64,000 bases of DNA, taken from positions 101,826,759 through 101,890,758 of the forward strand of contig NC_044559.1 in the NCBI RefSeq assembly GCF_007565055.1, in the 5' to 3' direction. This document shows positions 23,401 through 36,058 of this stretch, piece by piece. The DNA is from Rhinopithecus roxellana. Lineage: Eukaryota; Chordata; Mammalia; Primates; Cercopithecidae. A model generated the notes under the pieces. The model was not told where the DNA came from and did no database searches. It was given only the letters and a program-made list of their open reading frames with translations. The translations under genes were made by a program, and so were the position numbers. The first letter of the stretch is position 1; every line of letters begins with the position of its first letter.

Positions 23401-24498
23401 TACTCACAATATTTTTATCAACTTTTAAAAAGCATTAAGCAACTGGCAGGGAGCCATGAAACTGGTAAAAAGTAATGCTAGAGCAGTGACATGATACCAG
23501 GAAAATAACAAATCTGAAAGGAACTGTAGGACAAAAATAATTATGTAAGTATACTAATAAATGCTGTACCAGGTCAAATTTCCATTCACACTATAGAAAT
23601 GTTACAGTTTTAAAACAATCTAAAGTGATGTGTCTGTATTATAAGCTGAAGTGAAGGTAAAGTTTGAAAAAGCAAGTCCCTTCTCCCCCATACAAAGCAA
23701 CTGTAACAGGAAGTTCTGTTTACTTTTTTCTGTAAACTATTAGCAATATCATATTACCCTGAGAAATAAATCTGCTTATAAACAAACCTCTATCAACAAG
23801 ATTTCAAACTTTGTCAGTGGACCACTTATGTCAAATATGTAATTCAACGAAGTATAACATTTGCGTAGAATAACCAAACAATGGGTTAAATTGTTCACCT
23901 TGGCTGACTAACGGCTAAAATTTCACCTTACTTGCATTATTTCGCCCTGGTTGTGAAGCAATTCCAAATGCCACAGGACAATAACACAAATTTAGGAGAA
24001 AAAAAAACCACATGTCTCTGGTACACTCTACTTCCTAAACTACTGCTAACTTATCCTAGGCAACTGTTCGAGCTATTTTTAGTAAAACATATGTGCTGAG
24101 CAACAATTACCTTAGGGATATTCAGAAACCACAACCAAATAAATTTATATGATCAATGATGAAAGAATTATTGGTTAAAATGGACTCAAACTGGAAAAAT
24201 TACTTTATCATTGAAAGACTACAGAAATAGATAAACAACATGGCACAGTCCAGACACATTAATTCACTAGACAATGTATGACTCTTCTCTCCTTAAGTCT
24301 TTAAGCAATCTTTAGTCCAGGTACTAAGAAAATACTCAGGTTTGTTTTACCCATTCCCTTCAACCAGCACTTCACAGCATAACAGTACTGTATCTAGGAT
24401 TTAGTAAAGTACTGTAGTTCAGTGTCTATACAATGAGAGAACTGTAGTATTAATAGTCTTATCTCTAAACTTTATCAGCTCATTATGATACAGAACTC
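23401..24498. other. unique intron-like DNA
   Basis: No repeat recognised over 1.1 kb; no splice-flanked frame found. Confidence 0.55.
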
Positions 24499-24638
24499 TT
24501 TTTTTTTTTTTTTTGAGACAGAGTTTTGCTCTTACTGCCCAGACTGTAGTGCAATGGTGTGATCTCAGCTCACCGCAACCTCCGCCTCCTGGGTTCAAGA
24601 GATTCTCTTGCCTCAGCCTCCCGAGTAGCTGGGATACA
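24499..24638 (-). mobile_element. Alu, right arm only
   Basis: Stops after 'agtagctgggatacag'. Flanks ATACAGAACTCT and ATACAGAGCTTCT suggest a 5'-truncated insertion. Confidence 0.9.
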
Positions 24639-25184
24639 GAGCTTCTAATCATTCCTTCAGGTCTAGGATTTATGATTCTACCTTATTTTAGGGAAAACAC
24701 CTCATTACTACAATGAATTTTAATATACTGTAAGATAAACATGGGGTGTAATTTTGGACAAGCACACTCTGTATCAAATCTCTAACGGTTTTAACTAGTG
24801 ACCTTTGTTTTATTTCTTTATTACATTTAAAAGCAAAGAGGATTGTGATGCCTAAAAATACTGGACTAACAAGCCAGACCAAGCCAGGCTAGTTGGAATG
24901 AATATGTACAACTTTCAGGTAAGAAATAGTCTCTTCCACATCCTCTATGAAGCAACCCCAACCTGAAAACTGTAGGTGTGTGCATGGCCAGTAGCCAAAA
25001 TCCATGATAAAATGATTTCAAAATCATGCTAGAAGTTAAATATTCCATTTCATTATCAAAAATTTTATGTGAATGTGATCAAAACTGTTATGAAAATTTA
25101 ATGGAAAGTTTTTTTGAACTTCTATAATCATGCTCTAAAGTAAAGGAACAATACCACAGCAATTATAGTAACAACAACAAAAAC

Positions 25185-25484
25185 TTTTTTTTTTTTTTGA
25201 GATGGAGTCTCGCTGTTGCCCAGGCTAGAGTGCCATGGCACAATATCAGCTCACTGCAATCTCTGCCTCCCAGGTTCAAGTGATTCTCCTGCCTCAGCCT
25301 TCCAAGTAGCTGGAATTACAGGCACCTGCCACCACGCCTGGTTAACCTTTTTCTTTTGGATTTTTAGTAGAGACGGGGGTTTCACCATGTTGGCCAGGGT
25401 GGTCTCGAACTCCCGACCTCGTGATCCGCCCGCCTCGGCTTCTCAAAGTGCTGGGATTATAGGGGTGAGCCATCATGCCCCGAC
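25185..25484 (-). mobile_element. Alu
   Basis: Full-length; AACAAAAACT-like flanks. Confidence 0.96.
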
Positions 25485-25891
25485 TAACAAAAAACTATTA
25501 AAAGTATCTTTAAGAAGCAGTAATTTATTTTCTGTTCCTTCTCCCCAGCCAGCTAAAAGACAGAGTAGAACCTGCAGATTTCCCCACTACTTCCTCTCCC
25601 TTTTCCCTTCCCCCTCTACTTCAAAGAAAGTTAAGTGTAGCCAGGCATGATCAGGAAACCTAAAAGGAGGAAGTAGAAACTTATCTGTGTGCACAGGGAA
25701 GGAGAAAGACACTTAACAATATCAGGGTATGTTGCTTCAGTGGCCTAATTAATATATATCCATTACACTGTCTGGAAATGTTGGTTCAATTTCTCCTTTT
25801 AGTCATGTTTCTTTCCAAAATACTAAAAACTATAATCTATAATAATTGCATCCTGAAATAGCCAACTAAATGTCACCTAAAAAGCTGACCA

Positions 25892-26225
25892 GTGCTGGGT
25901 GCAGTGGCTCACAACCGTATTCCCAGTAATTTTGGAGGCCGAGGCGGGGTGGATCACCTGAGGTCAGGAGTTCAAGACCAGCCTGGTAAACATGGCAAAA
26001 CCCTGTCTCTACTGAAAATACAAAAATTAGCCGGGGGTGGTGGTGCACACCTGTAATCCCAGTTATTCAGGAGGTTGAGGCAGGAAGAATCTCTGAAACC
26101 AGGAGGTGGATGTTGTGGTGAGCTGAGATTGCACCACAGCACTCCAGCCTGAGCGACAGAGTGAGATCCTGTCTCAAAAAAAAAAAAAAAAAAAAAAAAA
26201 ACCAAACAAACAAACAAACAAAAAA
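25892..26225 (+). mobile_element. Alu with A/CAAA tail
   Basis: AAAAAGCTGACCAG at about 25878 and 26231. The tail has grown to A26 plus CAAA repeats. Confidence 0.96.
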
Positions 26226-26239
26226 AACAAAAAAGCTGA

Positions 26240-27096
26240 CCAGGTTAACTAACTTAATACTTGCTATCTGATATTCAATACATTCAAATCATTCAGAGAA
26301 AAGAGTAGGATTCAAACCAATGACTTAAAAGTGAAAGGACTTGTATTAATCCTGACTCATCTGTTTCCTAACCACTACCTCAGTTTATCATTTTGATTTA
26401 ATGAAGAATAAGGCTATGCAACTTGTAAAGGAAACTAAAGAAAAACATACTACTACAGAATAAAATTCTGAGAAATCAAGGAGAAAGGTGGTAGATTGGG
26501 AATTCCCACTGAAAACATTTAATTAGATTCACAACAAAGGATCATTTGTGGAAAGTTTAAAAACTTACACGTACCTACCACTCTAGACTAAAAAATAATA
26601 CACACAAAGGCCATTTCCAAAGAGAATTTTCCCCCACCTACTTAAAAAGTTTATAAAGGATAATTAGCATCCATATTCAAAAGAAATTGCCTCATGAAAT
26701 TTTAAAACAGTGAGAAAGAAAAAAGCTCAATTAAAAAGCTTATTCAAGTGTACCCAAACTCCCTTTGACTAACAGAGGGTTACCCTAAGGTTGAGATAGG
26801 TCAAGGCACTATTTACAAAATTTATGCCAGTAACAGCTGCCATTTTAAGAAGTTAAGGAATTTAATGTACTGCTTGGACAACTGGTTATAAAATAATCAA
26901 TCTGGTAATACCGCCACTCTAATTACACAAACTCTAATTTTTTTCTTCTTTCTAGAACATTTCTGTATTTCACAAGATTTATTTAAATAAATAAATTTAA
27001 CCATCTTAGGTATCTGTAGTAAATTTTCATTCAAAATAAGACAAATGTCTATCATATACACATGGGAGAAAATATTTTTATATTTATAACCTGATC
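26240..27096. other. unique intron-like DNA
   Basis: No repeat or exon found. Confidence 0.55.
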
Positions 27097-27398
27097 TTTT
27101 TTTTTTTTTTTTTTTGAGACGGAGTCTCGCTCTGTCACCCAGGCTGGAGTGCAGTGGCCGGATCTCAGCTCACTGCAAACTCCGCCTCCCGGGTTCACGC
27201 CATTCTCCTGCCTCAGCCTCCAGAGTAGCTGGGACTACAGGCGCCCGCCACCTCGCCCAGCTAGTTTTTTGTATTTTTTCAGTAGAGACGGGGTTTCACC
27301 ATGTTCGCCAGGATGGTCTCGATCTCCTGACCTCGTGATCCACCTGTCTCGGCCTCCCAAAGTGCTGGGATTACAGGCTTGAGCCACCGTGCCCGACC
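27097..27398 (-). mobile_element. AluY, Old World monkey type
   Basis: TATAACCTGATCTT on both sides (27083 and 27399). Confidence 0.97.
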
Positions 27399-27411
27399 TA
27401 TAACCTGATCT

Positions 27412-28607
27412 TATTAAAAAACCCTAACTATAAAAAATGTGCATAGAAAAGCTCTGCTATAAACCAACACTTAGTCTAAAATTCGTAAGAAATTCTAAAA
27501 CTAAGGTATGCTAGATCCTAAATCAAGTGCTCTCATGGTAATATCCTTCCGATTTCTTTGAACTCAGAATTCACGTTTTTCAGAAACACAATGGTTAAAA
27601 TGTCAAGTCAATCACTTCACTTCTGGAAGACACGGCATCCTTCTAGGCCAGAGGGTGAGTTAGTATATATACTAGCAGAGCAGATTAAATAGCTTACTAA
27701 CAGAGACAATCATACAATTCACCAAACCACGTAAGACTTTAGCTCTTACGCCTCTGAAACTGTTTTAAAAAAAGTTAGGGTACCCCCCTCACCCTCCCCC
27801 TAGCATATTCTTTCAATCATTATAATTTTCAAAAACATGTCGAGTTTTAGGCCACCTGGAAAGAGTTTATTTTTAAAAGTAATTTCTACATAACAATTTC
27901 ACTTCTCTAAACCAAATCCAAGCTGAGACTTGGTTCCAAAAGCGCTAATAATACAACCACAGAATTAAAACATTAAGACTTGGAAGGTTCCTTTGATTTC
28001 ACCTAGATTCACCTACTCTAACTCCCTCTAACTGACTGGGGGAAATGAAATGATAAGGTCTGTAGTAAACTAAATGGTATTCACAATTAACAAAATAAAA
28101 CCCCAGGGAAAAGCTCCAACACCTCCACTATTAAACTGTGATTTGCTATGAAGCAAATATTATAAACAAAGAACAAAAGCTAATAATACAAAAAAAACTA
28201 GGTCCTTTAAAGAAATAAGAAAAATCAAATGGAAAGACAAGAGCACATCTATATAGACTTTAAGACATGAAATAATGTTTACACTAAATGAACTACCATC
28301 TCATTTTGGTGGACCTAACAGAACTATTCTAATTCCCTAAGTATTACAACTCCATGCACAACAAATCACCCCTCATTAACACAAGCTCTTGTTCTCTCCA
28401 TGAAAATAATAGCTCTACATTTTATTTTTGAAAAACAGCAATAAGTCTGAAATAATATAGTATTAACTTTTTACTCCATTAGAAAAAATTTAAACTGGTT
28501 CACTCATCCTTTCCATGCAATTACTGTAGTATTTTAAAACATCTGAGTAAAAAGAAACTTATAATATATACATTTAATTCAACCTAAAATCTAAATAAAC
28601 AAATGAA
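27412..28607. other. unique intron-like DNA
   Basis: A pyrimidine/C-rich patch at 27782-27803; nothing else. Confidence 0.55.
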
Positions 28608-28895
28608 GGCCAGGTGTGGTGGCTCACGCCTGTAATCTCAGTACTTTGGAAGGCCGAGGCGGGCAGATCACTTGAGGTCAGGAGTTCGAGACCAGTCTGG
28701 CCAACATTGTGAAACCTTGTCTCTATTAAAAATACAAAAATTATCTGGGCATGGTGGTGTGCGCCTGTCATCCCAGCTGCTCTGGAGGTTGAGGCAGGAG
28801 AATTGCTTGAACCCAGGAGGTAGAGGTTGCAGTGAACCAAGAATGCGCCACTGCACTCCAGCCTGGGTTGTAAGACTCCATCTCAAAAAAAAAAA
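28608..28895 (+). mobile_element. Alu followed by a CA repeat
   Basis: The A tail has become a (CA)n microsatellite at 28899-28934. Confidence 0.95.
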
Positions 28896-28898
28896 GCA

Positions 28899-28906
28899 TA
28901 CACACA

Positions 28907-28934
<28 letters not shown>
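28899..28934. repeat. (CA)n microsatellite from an Alu tail
   Basis: Near-pure (CA) with one early interruption; followed by AAAC units. Confidence 0.95.
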
Positions 28935-28937
<3 letters not shown>

Positions 28938-29339
28938 AAAAACAAAAAACAAAAGAAAAACTTCTGTGAGTTTTACTTATACCTGAAAAAATTAACTGGT
29001 AATTTCAACAATCTTAAAAAATATTTAGCTTAATACTTTTGATGAGTTTCTTCATATAATTAAAATCTAATAGTCAACTGGAAAATGTTTCCCTAATTAA
29101 ATGTATTTGTATTTAAATTGCAGTAATGAACTAAAATTTATAAATAAAATCATTCAATTACTGACAATCTAAAAAAATTTCCCCTTAAAAAAAAATGAAC
29201 TATTATGCTAAACTGATACGTATACATAAACACTAATCTCATTTTATTTTCATTAATTTACCCAATTCTTAACCTTTAGAGTTGAAGACAATTTATACTA
29301 ATATTTAACCAATTATTTTCTAATAATGACCATTATTTA

Positions 29340-29450
29340 GAATGTCACATACTTTTATTTTGCTTACTTCTGTATTCCTTGCAACAGAACACTGCCTGGC
29401 TCATAGTAGATTCTGAGTATATATTGTTAATTGAATAAATAAATCGTTTA
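29340..29450 (+). repeat. L2 3' end
   Basis: 'actgcctggctcatagtag' (29391) followed by 'ttgttaattgaataaataaa' is the L2 terminus. It lies 150 bp from the coding exon. Confidence 0.6.
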
Positions 29451-29604
29451 TCCTATAAGCAAAATCGACTGACTGCATTCATTGGGTTTTTCCGCACAAC
29501 TAGAAGTTAGATGAAATGATATTTAAAGAATATTGTTTAAAGAATATCTGCATAACAATAAAGTTTAACCGTTAAATTTTAAAAAGTAATCTAAAATTTC
29601 TTAC

Positions 29605-29718
29605 CTGGTACGGTTGAAAGGCACTATCTTCAGTTAAAAAATCCAGTTGCTTATCTACAAGGAATTCTACTGCAGTGACTGAACTGGGTATACTTCTTTC
29701 AACCAGAGGTTTGAAAGT
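29605..29718 (-). CDS. internal coding exon of an unidentified protein
   Basis: On the minus strand a pyrimidine-rich tract ending TTCTTGGCAG precedes an open 114-bp segment, which is followed by CAG/GTAAGAAATT, close to the donor consensus. The exon encodes exactly 38 residues and reads in phase 0 at both ends, so it could be skipped without a frameshift. The peptide starts TFKPLVERSIPSSV, continues with VEFLVDKQLDF and ends SAFQPYQ. It is mixed charged and hydrophobic, with no low complexity, transmembrane stretch or repeat origin. No Alu, L1 or other repeat covers it, which is unusual for an open frame in this window. I do not recognise the protein family and give no name. The partner exons are not identified here, so the rest of the window is most simply intron. 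A processed pseudogene is unlikely because both splice sites are present. Confidence 0.8.
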
Positions 29719-29862
29719 CTGCCAAGAAAAAAGAATTTCTAATGATAATTTTCTGGATAGTATCCTGAAAATATGAAGGAACACACATCAATACAATGTA
29801 TCAATGTCATCACTACAGAGTCCTAGGATGACAATTAATATTAATTTTCATATTATAAACTA

Positions 29863-30163
29863 ATTTTTTTTTTTTTTTTTGAGACGGAGTCTCGCTCTGT
29901 TGCCCGGGCTGGAGTGCAGTGGCCAGATCTCAGCTCACTGCAAGCTCCGCCTCCCGGGTTTACGCCATTCTCCTGCCTCAGCCTCCCGAGTAGCTGGGAC
30001 TACAGGCGCCCGCCACCTCGCCCGGCTAGGTTTTTTGTATTTTTTAGTAGAGACGGGGTTTCACCGTGTTAGCCAGGATGGTCTCGATCTCCTGACCTCG
30101 TGATCCGCCCGTCTCAGCCTCCCAAAGTGCTGGGATTACAGGCTTGAGCCACCGCGCCCGGCC
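29863..30163 (-). mobile_element. AluY, Old World monkey type
   Basis: AAACTAAT flanks both ends. It is the last young Alu before the repeat-poor zone. Confidence 0.97.
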
Positions 30164-30519
30164 AAACTAATGTTTTTATGTACACCATAAGGTATTTGTG
30201 TTTATTTAAAAGGAACAAACTAGATCTACATGTGATATGTACATATTTGAGTATACTAAGTCCCAACTGTTTACCTTTTAAAAAGAGATGTAATAAAATA
30301 TGCATATGTGTAAAAATGTCTGCTTAAAAAGAGAAATTGCTTTTGAAACAGTAAACTAGGTTGGAGAACATATTTACCCCTGCCTTTTTTTGTTGTTGTT
30401 TAACTGTATTGTTTCTTATTAAAGAGAGCAGTTTTTATTTCAATGTACACTTTTTGTCTAGCTCATTCACATTAAGCGGGATTTTAAAGGATCAGGAAGT
30501 ATCTGGTCTTTTAACTCCA

Positions 30520-30640
30520 CCCCTTGCACTCTCACCCCCACCCCTGCACCAAGCACAAATAAAAGTCCCACAGCTTTGGTGAGAGCAGCACGGAGGAAGG
30601 GAGTAGAGAAAGAGTTGGTAAGAAGTGCTACACAAAACCC
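30520..30640 (+). promoter_or_regulatory. weak promoter-like cluster
   Basis: A run of C-rich GC-box/CACCC-like words (30532-30548) is followed by AAATAAAAGT (30557), a TATA-like word. About 25-30 bases downstream is purine-rich sequence that ends at a donor-like GTAAGAAGT (30618). The spacing resembles a small TATA promoter with a short first exon on the plus strand, antisense to the 29.6-kb exon. A-rich words are common here, so this may be coincidence. Confidence 0.15.
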
Positions 30641-33375
30641 TACTTTGCAGTCAAGTCCAAATCTCCACTACTTATTTTTTTAAAAAGTCAATCCAAGGTC
30701 ATTTCATTCCTTTAAGAAGATACCTTTAATATATGGGATTTAACTCGTATCTTGGGTGGGGGTGACAGGGACAGAGCCAGGGGAGGAAGAGGAAGGACAT
30801 AGGGATACAATGTATACATTTCTTTATGACTATCACACTAATTTTCAAAGTAGATGAAGATTAAATAAAATACAAGTGTCTTATATTCATGGTGCTGTTC
30901 TAAAAACTTGAAAATGAAAACAAAATTCCACCATTTAAAAAACACAGTGGCTTTACTATAAAAATTTTTTTTAAATAATTGGAAAATAGTTTGGAAAACG
31001 GAATTAATAACCAACTCAGTTTCTAAGTTACCTGTATCACATGCAGAAATCTTTCTAGCTACAGGGTAATTTGTGTTATTATTTCCACATAAAACAAAGC
31101 TTTTGGCATAGACAGTACAAATTCCCAGGCGTTTCAAAATCATTGTGTTTCCCCTTTCTCTTATTGTCTTTAAAAATATATAACATCTTGTTAATAACAA
31201 TAAACATACTCAAGGGAAAAACTTCAAGATGTTTGGTTTGGAGTGGCTTTTAAGGAGTTAATTTCTATATTGAAGAAATTCCTAAGAGGAATTTCAGGTT
31301 GACTCACTGCAATCTGTAACAACGTTTCAAAGTTTAAAATGTAATATTAAATTTAAGCAAGTCTTATTTCTACACTATCTACATCATGAAGTTACAAATA
31401 ATATTTTCTTAATTAAAAAAACAGGAAAAAATTCTCTTACATTTTCACTTATTTTCAATATTTAAGATTAGAAAATCTAATCACAGTAACACCCTCTCTC
31501 CCATATCCTAGGCTAACCTTTTAAGCACTGTACTATTTATCAAAATTATTTTTATTTGGGTGAGAAATCACATTTTCAAAATAGAAAATCCTCATATTAT
31601 TTAGCTATTTCCTTCTACTGTTATCATTTAACACTTTCCAATTTCATAAAATCCTATTATTTTACTTAACAAGTGACAAAAAGTTTGTAAGAAATTCAAG
31701 AGCATTCATTGTATTTAGGCTTTAAAAGTGTCCACCACTATGTGACCAATTGACATGAAATATGTAACATAAACAGGGATATTCGGCTGATCCCTACTGT
31801 AAAAAATGTTTTTTCATATTATATCACTGTCAGTTTAGTTTTTAAGTAAACTAGAAAACACTGGCATCTTCTGAAAAGGACTCTTAATCCTTGAACATTA
31901 TCAAATGATCTATTTCTTTTCAAACAGTACCATGTCAGGTCAACCCATGAAGGTTAACAAAAAGGTCCACAAAAGGTATTATCTAAGTGGCTAAAGATAC
32001 AATTCAATTAAGTAGGATTTGAAAAAGAAGTAAAGTTCTCCTTCTGGAGTGCCTCTTTCTTACGCAAATAATACAGGTGGCTTGCATTTCCTATGAGACC
32101 TAATCATTTTATAATATGAAAAACATTCTTCTGAAGAGAGCTCTCCTTTTCAAGGTAGGTCAGAGTTCTAAGGGTAAATTTCAACAAGCCGACCTATGAT
32201 TTAAATTATTCTAAGTTAATTAGAAAAAAAGATTTCTAAGCTAAAAAAAAATCTCACATTTTAAGATATCTCATTGAAAGCCAAGTAAAATTTGGCTACC
32301 AGAAATGTAAGAAAACTAGCTGACAATGATCAAATTTGAATACTCTTACAAGGACATGAGTACTTATAATCATTTACAAATGGAAGTCCAAAGTATATCA
32401 TGCTTCTTAAATAGCAAATAAAAAGTGCTGATAAATACTTTTATAGTATTTGTTAAAGAAATGTTTCAATATTTATTAAATGAGCAACAGTGAATATGTG
32501 TGACTGCTCTACTTTAAGGAAAAATGAAAGGCAAACAACATATGAAGTGATATGAAAATACACCCCGGTTTTTTTAATATGGCAAATCCACCATGTAACT
32601 ATTGTTAATTTGTGTATTAGTCTAGTATGTTTCAAAGGAACATTTTAAGTTTAAAAATAATAATAAACATATTTAAATAAAAACAAATGGGTCCTACAGC
32701 TGGTATGATGAATTTGTAGTAAATAATTGATGGGTCTAGGTGCACTGGAATGTAAAGAAACTAGAACTCATGCATAACTAATTCAACACTCACTCTAAAG
32801 ATACATGATTCTATGAGTAACTTCCACAGCCTAAAGGGAAGCAATGAACTAACATCTGATGAAAGTCACAGTAGAATATGGCCCTAATCACAAAAGACTA
32901 TTATTCAAATGCTCTAAAAAGCCTTTGAAACCCAAAATGAAAATTACTAACACTAAATGTTCAGTTGAAACAAAATGCTTTTTCAATTTTATTAATGGAG
33001 TGAGAGTGTTTTTTAAGGTCAGTTATCAGTGTTAAACACACTTTAAAAATAGTCTATGGCCAAAATAAATATAGTTGAGGGCCTGCGTTTCTAGTAGGGC
33101 CTACCAAACTATAGGAAGAATGCTTAGAACAACTGTATCCTGTTTGGGGCTCCATGCTGCACCACATTCCATTCACATGAGGAAGAGGCGAACAGATGAG
33201 CCCTCCCCGAAAAACATTTTTTAAATAAATCAGCTACAGCTCTTAAACACAACTCAGCTGCTCAAACAAACGATGTTAAAGCTCACCATTTCACATTTAA
33301 CAGGAAATTCAAAGAGCTTATGTCTGCAGTCTTAGTTTCTAACAATCTCTGGTTAACAGTTAACAATTCCAAGTT

Positions 33376-33648
33376 AAAAAAAAAAAAAAAAGGCTTATTA
33401 ACTGCAAAAATACTAATATAAATCTCACCGAAGGGAAATACTAAAGCAGAAAACAACCTAAGCAACATTTTAGAAGTTAAGATTTAGTCTACCAAAAAAA
33501 AAAAAAAAAAAAAAAAAAGACTGGAGTGACTTGAAAGAACAAAGTCCAAATTCCCACCCAAGCAGGTCTATTGAAAAACACGATACTGTTAGAAAACAAG
33601 TTGGGGGTGGGGAAGGGAATAATAACCAAAAAAAAAAAAAAAAAAAAA
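33376..33648. repeat. three long A-runs
   Basis: A16 (33376-33391), A25 (33494-33518) and A21 (33628-33648), none attached to an Alu or L1. Confidence 0.9.
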
Positions 33649-34079
33649 CCTCACAAAACAAATACCTCCACTTCTCTTGAAACACTAGTCTGAAAACCCT
33701 AATTTGAAGCACTTCTGCCATACTTTAAACAATTAAACTCTAGTTTTTAAATTAACATTTACAGTTATTAAATTACTACAAACACAATAAATCTTTTTAA
33801 ACAAATGAAAGTTAAAAATTCTTAAAACTAAAAACATTGAGGCCAGATCTTTTACAAAAGGCAGTGACCTTAATTTCTCAGGCTGAGAAGAAAAACCAAA
33901 TGTAAATTAAGACAAAAGAAAAAGGAAGCAGAAAAATACAAACCGTACTTTGTTCTTGAGAATTTTAAAGTATTTTTAAATCTCAGAAATCCACAGCAAG
34001 GCTTTAAAGGTCAGTAAGTATTTGCTGAAATTTCCATTTTGTTCTGGAAGAGTATTTATCTAGTGTAAATACTTCTTTA

Positions 34080-34720
34080 GTCTTCAAAATCACAGGCAAA
34101 TGGCTCTCAAACCAAGCATTTCTGAGCTCACTTGCAGCGGCGTCATTGTATAGGAAGAAAAGCCAAGACCACAGAACGAAGCAGGAGCTGTAACCTAACA
34201 AGTCTCCGACGAGCAAATGACGATTTTCTGTCTGCTCTGGCTGAGCCCCGGCAGTGACGAGGATTACAACTCGCTCTTTGTCATCAGCACTGTGGTGTTA
34301 ACGACTAAGAAATCCTGCAGCTGAAGCACTACTGCATCCTCCGATCTGGGTCAGGATAATTTCTCTCGAGGTCGCTTACATAACCAGTAAGATACTCCAA
34401 ATAAAGAGAACAGCCATCCATCAGCTGGAGAAAGCCTTTCTCACTGTACTCTGTCTGCGTGGAAACACAGTGCAGTAGCTTCCAACAGTGCAGACACCCA
34501 AATGAGAACGAGTACTTGGCTTAGGGCACACTGAGAGAAGGGAAGAGGCGGTGCTCTGTAAACTGTAACTAATCCCCCGTCACAGGTGCTGATGGAGTCA
34601 CTTCCAGCACGAGTCACATTACTGGTGATTACTCATTTGGCTGCGGCCATAGAGACTGGCTCATAATTTTAACAACAGACAAAGACAGACTAGTGGCGAG
34701 ACTGAAAGCTCAAGTTTACT
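34080..34720 (-). promoter_or_regulatory. candidate regulatory element or upstream exon in repeat-poor DNA
   Basis: This stretch has no recognisable repeat and clearly more CpG dinucleotides than neighbouring non-Alu DNA (roughly 18 in 640 bp by eye, for example near 34207, 34239, 34255, 34366 and 34645). On the minus strand a 70-codon open frame covers 34004-34216, starting MLVGDLLGYSS; it has no convincing splice context and may be chance. TGACTC-like (AP-1) and GGAAGTG-like (ETS) words occur around 34593-34615. It lies 4-5 kb upstream of the 29.6-kb exon in the minus-strand sense, so a promoter, alternative first exon or enhancer is plausible. None of these is shown directly. Confidence 0.35.
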
Positions 34721-35149
34721 GTCTCCTTCATAAAGCAAATGCAAATACTAAGTTTTTGCTTTCCAGATTTACCAAGGTGAGAAAGTGCAGAAAAGAAATA
34801 ACATGTGACTATCTCTCAAGTTGGCAAAAATAAAGCATCAAATATACTTTGTACGTTTTTGGGCACGATTAATTAATTAATATAACCATTTTGCCTTAAA
34901 AATATTAAAAACTTCAAAATAAATCAATTTAAAATATTTTTAGGCAAAAATCTCAACAATCTCATAGGCATTTTACTAAAAAAAAAAACTGGTAGTATTT
35001 TGTAGATTTGAAAATATTCAACCATTTTCACTCATTACAAAAAACAATTTATCCTAGATAGTCCTAAGATACTCACAATTTGAAAGCATAAAATGTATTT
35101 CTCAGATGTGTTATATAATATAGTCTCTTAACATCTATCTAAATTCTAG

Positions 35150-35450
35150 AGTTCTGCTGTTCGATGTTGTCCAATATTGGTAGTTACTAACCGTATGTGG
35201 CAACTGAGCACCTGAAATGTAGTTAATCTGAATTGAGATGTGTGCTGTATGTATAAAATACATATTGAACATAAAAAAGAATTAAGATGTATCTCATGAA
35301 TAGTTTTATTTTGATATGTTAATATTTTGATATATTGGGTTAAATAAAATACTGTAAAATTAATCTACCTATGTTAAAATTTTGATGTAAAGACTTAATT
35401 TAAAATCACACCAGTAGCTCAACATTTTATTTCTACTGGACAAGAATGCT
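35150..35450. mobile_element. hAT-like non-autonomous transposon
   Basis: 'tgtccaatattggtagttac' (35168), 'tgagcacctgaaatgtagtt' (35207) and the terminal 'tttctactggacaagaatgc' (35430) give two opposed ends of one old short element. No coding sequence. Confidence 0.5.
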
Positions 35451-35467
35451 CTAATAGTAAGTTCTCT

Positions 35468-35757
35468 AGTTTTTGGAGGATGTAGTCTTGCTCTGTTACC
35501 CAGGCTGAAGCGCAGTGGTGTGACCTCAACTCACTGCAATCTCCACCTCCTGGGTTCAAGCGATTCTCCTCCTTCAGCCTCCCAAGTAGCTGGCTTTACA
35601 GGGTGTGCCACCATGCTCTTAATTTTTGTATTTTTAGTAGAGACAGGGTTTCACCATGTTGGCCAGGCTAGTCTCAAAAACTCCTGACCTCAGGCGATCC
35701 ACCCACCTCGGCCTCCCAAAGTACTGGTATTACAGGTGTGAGCCACTGTGTCCAGCC
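35468..35757 (-). mobile_element. Alu
   Basis: First of two head-to-tail minus-strand Alus that end the repeat-poor zone. Confidence 0.95.
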
Positions 35758-35758
35758 T

Positions 35759-36058
35759 CTTTTTTTTTTTTTTTTGAGACAGGATTTTGCTGTTGCCCAG
35801 GCTACGGTACAGTGGCACGATCTTGGCTCACTGCAATCGCTGGCTTCTGGGCTCAAGCGATCCTCCCACCTCAGCCTGCCATGTAGATGGGACTACAGGT
35901 GGGCATCACCATGCCTAGCTAACTTTTTGTATTTTTTTGTAGAGACAGGGTTTCACCATGTTGCCCAGGATGGTCTGGAACTCCTGAACTTAAGCGATCC
36001 ACCCACCTCAGTTTTCTAAAGTGCTGGGATTTCAGGCATGAGTCATCCTGCCAGGCCT
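35759..36058 (-). mobile_element. Alu
   Basis: Adjoins the previous one without spacer; older type. Confidence 0.95.

Larger units (their letters stand above)
30164..34079. other. repeat-poor zone
   Basis: No Alu, L1 or LTR was recognised in about 3.9 kb, in contrast with the rest of the window. Holds the A-runs and the weak promoter-like cluster. Confidence 0.7.

Noticed and set aside
25216..25650. 144-codon open frame
   Set aside because: Minus-strand Alu with a short unique extension that has no splice site or homology I recognise.
30838..31200. 120-codon minus-strand frame in the repeat-poor zone
   Set aside because: A/T-rich, many F/I/K residues, no convincing splice pair; probably chance.
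34740..34785. 10-bp microexon on the plus strand (ATTTACCAAG between TTTCCAG and GTGAGA)
   Set aside because: Too short to support alone; such acceptor-donor pairs occur by chance.
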